Shown one piece after another: positions 22,107-26,348 of a stretch of 26,348 nt of DNA. The position numbers and the translations under genes are program-made. Below the pieces are notes generated by a model, which searched no databases, was not told the origin of the DNA, and worked only from the letters and a program-made list of their open reading frames with translations. Source of the DNA: an uncultured Eubacteriales bacterium (GTDB taxonomy: Bacteria; Bacillota; Clostridia; Oscillospirales; Oscillospiraceae); assembly GCA_900546255.1 (NCBI GenBank), contig URCB01000022.1, positions 1-26,348 of the forward strand. Direction: 5' to 3'. Positions within the stretch are counted from its first letter, which is position 1; each line of letters starts with the position of its first letter.

Positions 22107-22694
22107 TTACACCGTGGGGTCGTCGATGGGGGCAAAGCCGCCTTCGGGGATCACGAAGATCTCCTGCCGGCCGGGGGCCTCGTCGTTAAAGAGGGCAAAC
22201 CCGCCCCGGACCAGGAAGTTGCGGATGTCCTCCTCGGCCTCGGCATAGTCCAGGTCGGGGTCGGAGAAGGAATTGACAAAATCGTCCAGGTGGGCCCAGA
22301 GGCGCTCGGCCGGGGCGCTGAAGTCCTTGTCGATGCCGAACTCCCGGTTCATCCCCACCCGGAACTGCTTGGCGGTGAGGGTGTCATACACCGGGGTGAG
22401 GAAGAGGTTGAACTGCCCCAGGCTCTCGTAGTTGTAAAAGCCGTTGTAGCGGGCCAGTTCCGCCGGGGTGGTGACCTCGGGGCAGAGGAAGGCGGTTTCC
22501 GGCAGCTCCCCGCCGTTGGCAGCGCGGAGGGCGGCCTCCTCCTGGGGGGTGTAGCAGTCCATCCCGCAGAACCGTTCCAGCCAGTCCCTCACCAGGTCCA
22601 CCACGTCCTGGACGTTGTGGTAGCTGGAAAAGTGGGTGAAGTCTTTCCCTTTGATGCTGGTGCCGTAGATGAGTACGAAAAAGCGGTCGTTCAT
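22107..22694 (-). CDS. Hypothetical protein downstream of murB, 195 residues
   Basis: Not recognised. A soluble, acidic protein with no signal peptide or membrane segment. It begins MNDRFFVLIYGTSIKGKDF and has aromatic-rich stretches (YNGFYNYESLGQFNLFLTPVYDTL) and an acidic C-terminal part (DDFVNSFSDPDLDYAEAEEDIRNFL), ending FVIPEGGFAPIDD. AAGGAG precedes the ATG, and it lies 19 bp after murB, so both are one operon ending in the terminator at 22062-22097. The open frame, good ribosome site and flanking terminator make it a real gene. The link with murB may be only operonic; no function is proposed. Confidence 0.75.
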   Translation of the reverse strand: MNDRFFVLIYGTSIKGKDFTHFSSYHNVQDVVDLVRDWLERFCGMDCYTPQEEAALRAANGGELPETAFLCPEVTTPAELARYNGFYNYESLGQFNLFLTPVYDTLTAKQFRVGMNREFGIDKDFSAPAERLWAHLDDFVNSFSDPDLDYAEAEEDIRNFLVRGGFALFNDEAPGRQEIFVIPEGGFAPIDDPTV

Positions 22695-22713
22695 GGTTCC
22701 ATTCTCCTTTGCG

Positions 22714-23646
22714 TTAGGGTTCTCGGAAGGCGGCGCCCAGAAGGCGGACCTCCGGCTCCAGCAGGACGCCGGTCTGGTCCCGCACCACCTGGCGGACGTG
22801 GTGGATGAGGTCCAAAATATCCTGGCAGGTGGCCCCGCCGGTGTTGATGACGAAGCCCGCGTGCTTCTCCGACACCTGGGCCCCGCCGATCTGGTACCCC
22901 TTCAGGCCGCACTGCTCAATGAGGCCTCCGGCAAAGTGGCCGGGGGGGCGCTTGAAGGTGGAGCCGGCGCTGGGGTACTCCAGGGGCTGCTTGGCCCGGC
23001 GGCGCTGGGCCAGGTCGGCCATTTTGGCCCGGATGGCGGCGGGGTCCCCGGGGGTCAGGGTGAGGCGGGCCCCGGTGATCAGCCAGGGCCGCTGGGTAAA
23101 GCAGCTGGTGCGGTAGCCCAGGGCCAGGTCGTCCCCGGCCAGGCGGTGGGGGGCGCCGGTCTCGTCCAGGCAGTCCACCCATGCGATGACCTGGGCCATC
23201 TCGCCGTCGTAGGCGCCGGCGTTCATGAACACGCCGCCCCCCAGGCTGCCGGGGATGCCGTGGGCAAACTCCAGGCCGGACAGCCCCGCCTGGGCGGCGA
23301 AGGTGGCCGCCTGGGCCAGGGTGACGCCGCTGCCCACATACAGGCCGGCCTCCCCCTCCCGCTCCAGCCGGGTGAGGCCCCCGGGGAGCTTGACCAGGAA
23401 CCGGTCCACCCCTTCGTCTGCCACCAGGAGGTTGGAGCCCTTCCCCAGGAAGAAGGGGGCCACCCCCATCTGGTGGGCCAGTTGGAGGATCTGGCGGACC
23501 TCCCCCTCCCCTTTGGGCAGGGCCAGCAGGGCCGCGGGGCCGCCCACCCGGAAGGTGGTGTGTTTGGCCATGGGTTCCGCCACCCGGAGGTCCAGCTGGG
23601 GCAGGTGCTGCTTCAGTTTGGTCTGCAATGCGTGCAGGGGCTCCAT
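22714..23646 (-). CDS. murB: UDP-N-acetylenolpyruvoylglucosamine reductase (MurB)
   Basis: Cytosolic FAD enzyme that reduces UDP-GlcNAc-enolpyruvate to UDP-MurNAc with NADPH, the second committed step of peptidoglycan precursor synthesis. The 310-residue protein has the FAD-binding region with TTFRVGGPA and FLGKGSNLLV, EFAHGIPGSLGGGVFMNAGAYDGE, the YRTS arginine (Arg179), the catalytic serine in PSAGSTFKRP (Ser229) and the catalytic glutamate in LEPEVRLLG (Glu298). The ATG at 23646 follows GAGGGAGGG; the frame is open to 23751 but that part covers the promoter. It heads a two-gene operon with the 195-residue protein. Confidence 0.95.
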   Translation of the reverse strand: MEPLHALQTKLKQHLPQLDLRVAEPMAKHTTFRVGGPAALLALPKGEGEVRQILQLAHQMGVAPFFLGKGSNLLVADEGVDRFLVKLPGGLTRLEREGEAGLYVGSGVTLAQAATFAAQAGLSGLEFAHGIPGSLGGGVFMNAGAYDGEMAQVIAWVDCLDETGAPHRLAGDDLALGYRTSCFTQRPWLITGARLTLTPGDPAAIRAKMADLAQRRRAKQPLEYPSAGSTFKRPPGHFAGGLIEQCGLKGYQIGGAQVSEKHAGFVINTGGATCQDILDLIHHVRQVVRDQTGVLLEPEVRLLGAAFREP

Positions 23647-23683
23647 GGGATCCCTCCCTCGTTTTGATGGGTCGTTGCTGTTT

Positions 23684-23692
23684 ATTATAGCA
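23684..23692 (-). promoter_or_regulatory. Extended -10 promoter of murB
   Basis: TGCTATAAT on the minus strand (23692-23684), a perfect -10 with TGn extension, 37 bp before the murB ATG. No convincing -35, as is common with extended -10 promoters. Confidence 0.65.
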
Positions 23693-23752
23693 GATTCCTC
23701 CCGGAAATAGTAGGGGGGAAACGCACGAAATGGCAAGCCATTTTTTGACAAA

Positions 23753-23782
23753 CAACGGCCGCGGAAGGTTCCGCGGCCGTTG
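23753..23782 (-). terminator. Terminator after rpoC
   Basis: CAACGGCCGCGGA and its exact complement form a 13-bp stem with a 4-nt loop; on the minus strand it is followed by TTTGT. It starts 17 nt after the rpoC stop. Confidence 0.8.
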
Positions 23783-23799
23783 GGAAACTGCCAAAAGGA

Positions 23800-26348
<2,549 letters not shown>

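Overview
The window looks like a chromosome segment from a high-GC Gram-positive gut Clostridium (an Oscillospiraceae-type organism such as the Flavonifractor/Lawsonibacter group; this is inferred, not proven). The support is GC-rich codon use with AAGGAGG-type ribosome sites, SLH-anchored surface protein, VanW and DUF975 proteins, an EFR1-type ferredoxin, a phosphoketolase and an MepA-like MATE pump. A clearly lower-GC insertion of about 8.2 kb sits in the 3' end of a tRNA-Gln gene.

Left chromosomal part (1-5066): the 3' part of a phosphoketolase gene, a MATE efflux pump, a PaaI-type hotdog thioesterase, and a ZIP-family metal transporter with a strong promoter followed by a long palindrome that resembles a metalloregulator operator. 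Each block ends in a strong intrinsic terminator.

Integrated element (5063-13310): it is bounded by a 26-bp direct repeat that is the 3' end of tRNA-Gln(CUG). From the tRNA inward it holds a tyrosine recombinase and an XRE repressor (both rightward). Overlapping divergent promoters with a shared inverted-repeat operator separate these from a leftward, translationally coupled run: small HTH protein, excisionase-like HTH protein, winged-helix-like protein, and a prim-pol/SF3-helicase replication protein. Directly after the replication gene lies a candidate replication origin: two helically phased pairs of GGTTAGG repeats, mutually inverted, flanking an AT-rich stretch. Beyond it are two unknown small genes with their own operator-studded promoter, and a ribbon-helix-helix gene. 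There are no capsid, portal, terminase or relaxase genes. The order int-repressor / xis-primase-helicase-origin is that of phage-inducible chromosomal islands (satellites), so I interpret it as a minimal PICI-like satellite. An IS110-family element has inserted between the ribbon-helix-helix gene and the shared control region. Its upstream non-coding region looks like a bridge RNA, with one loop matching its own circle junction and another matching the right-hand target flank.

Right chromosomal part (13288-26348): the intact tRNA-Gln (minus strand) with a consensus promoter and phased A-tracts; a DUF975 membrane protein and a VanW-family protein in one operon; a divergent EFR1-type flavodoxin/ferredoxin; a 1520-residue secreted protein with a Gly-rich beta-helix-like repeat, Fn3-like modules, an InlB-type repeat and three SLH domains; an unrecognised 195-residue protein downstream of murB; and the 3' two thirds of rpoC, truncated by the window edge.

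No CRISPR array or rRNA is present. Most long reading frames opposite the GC-rich genes are shadows.
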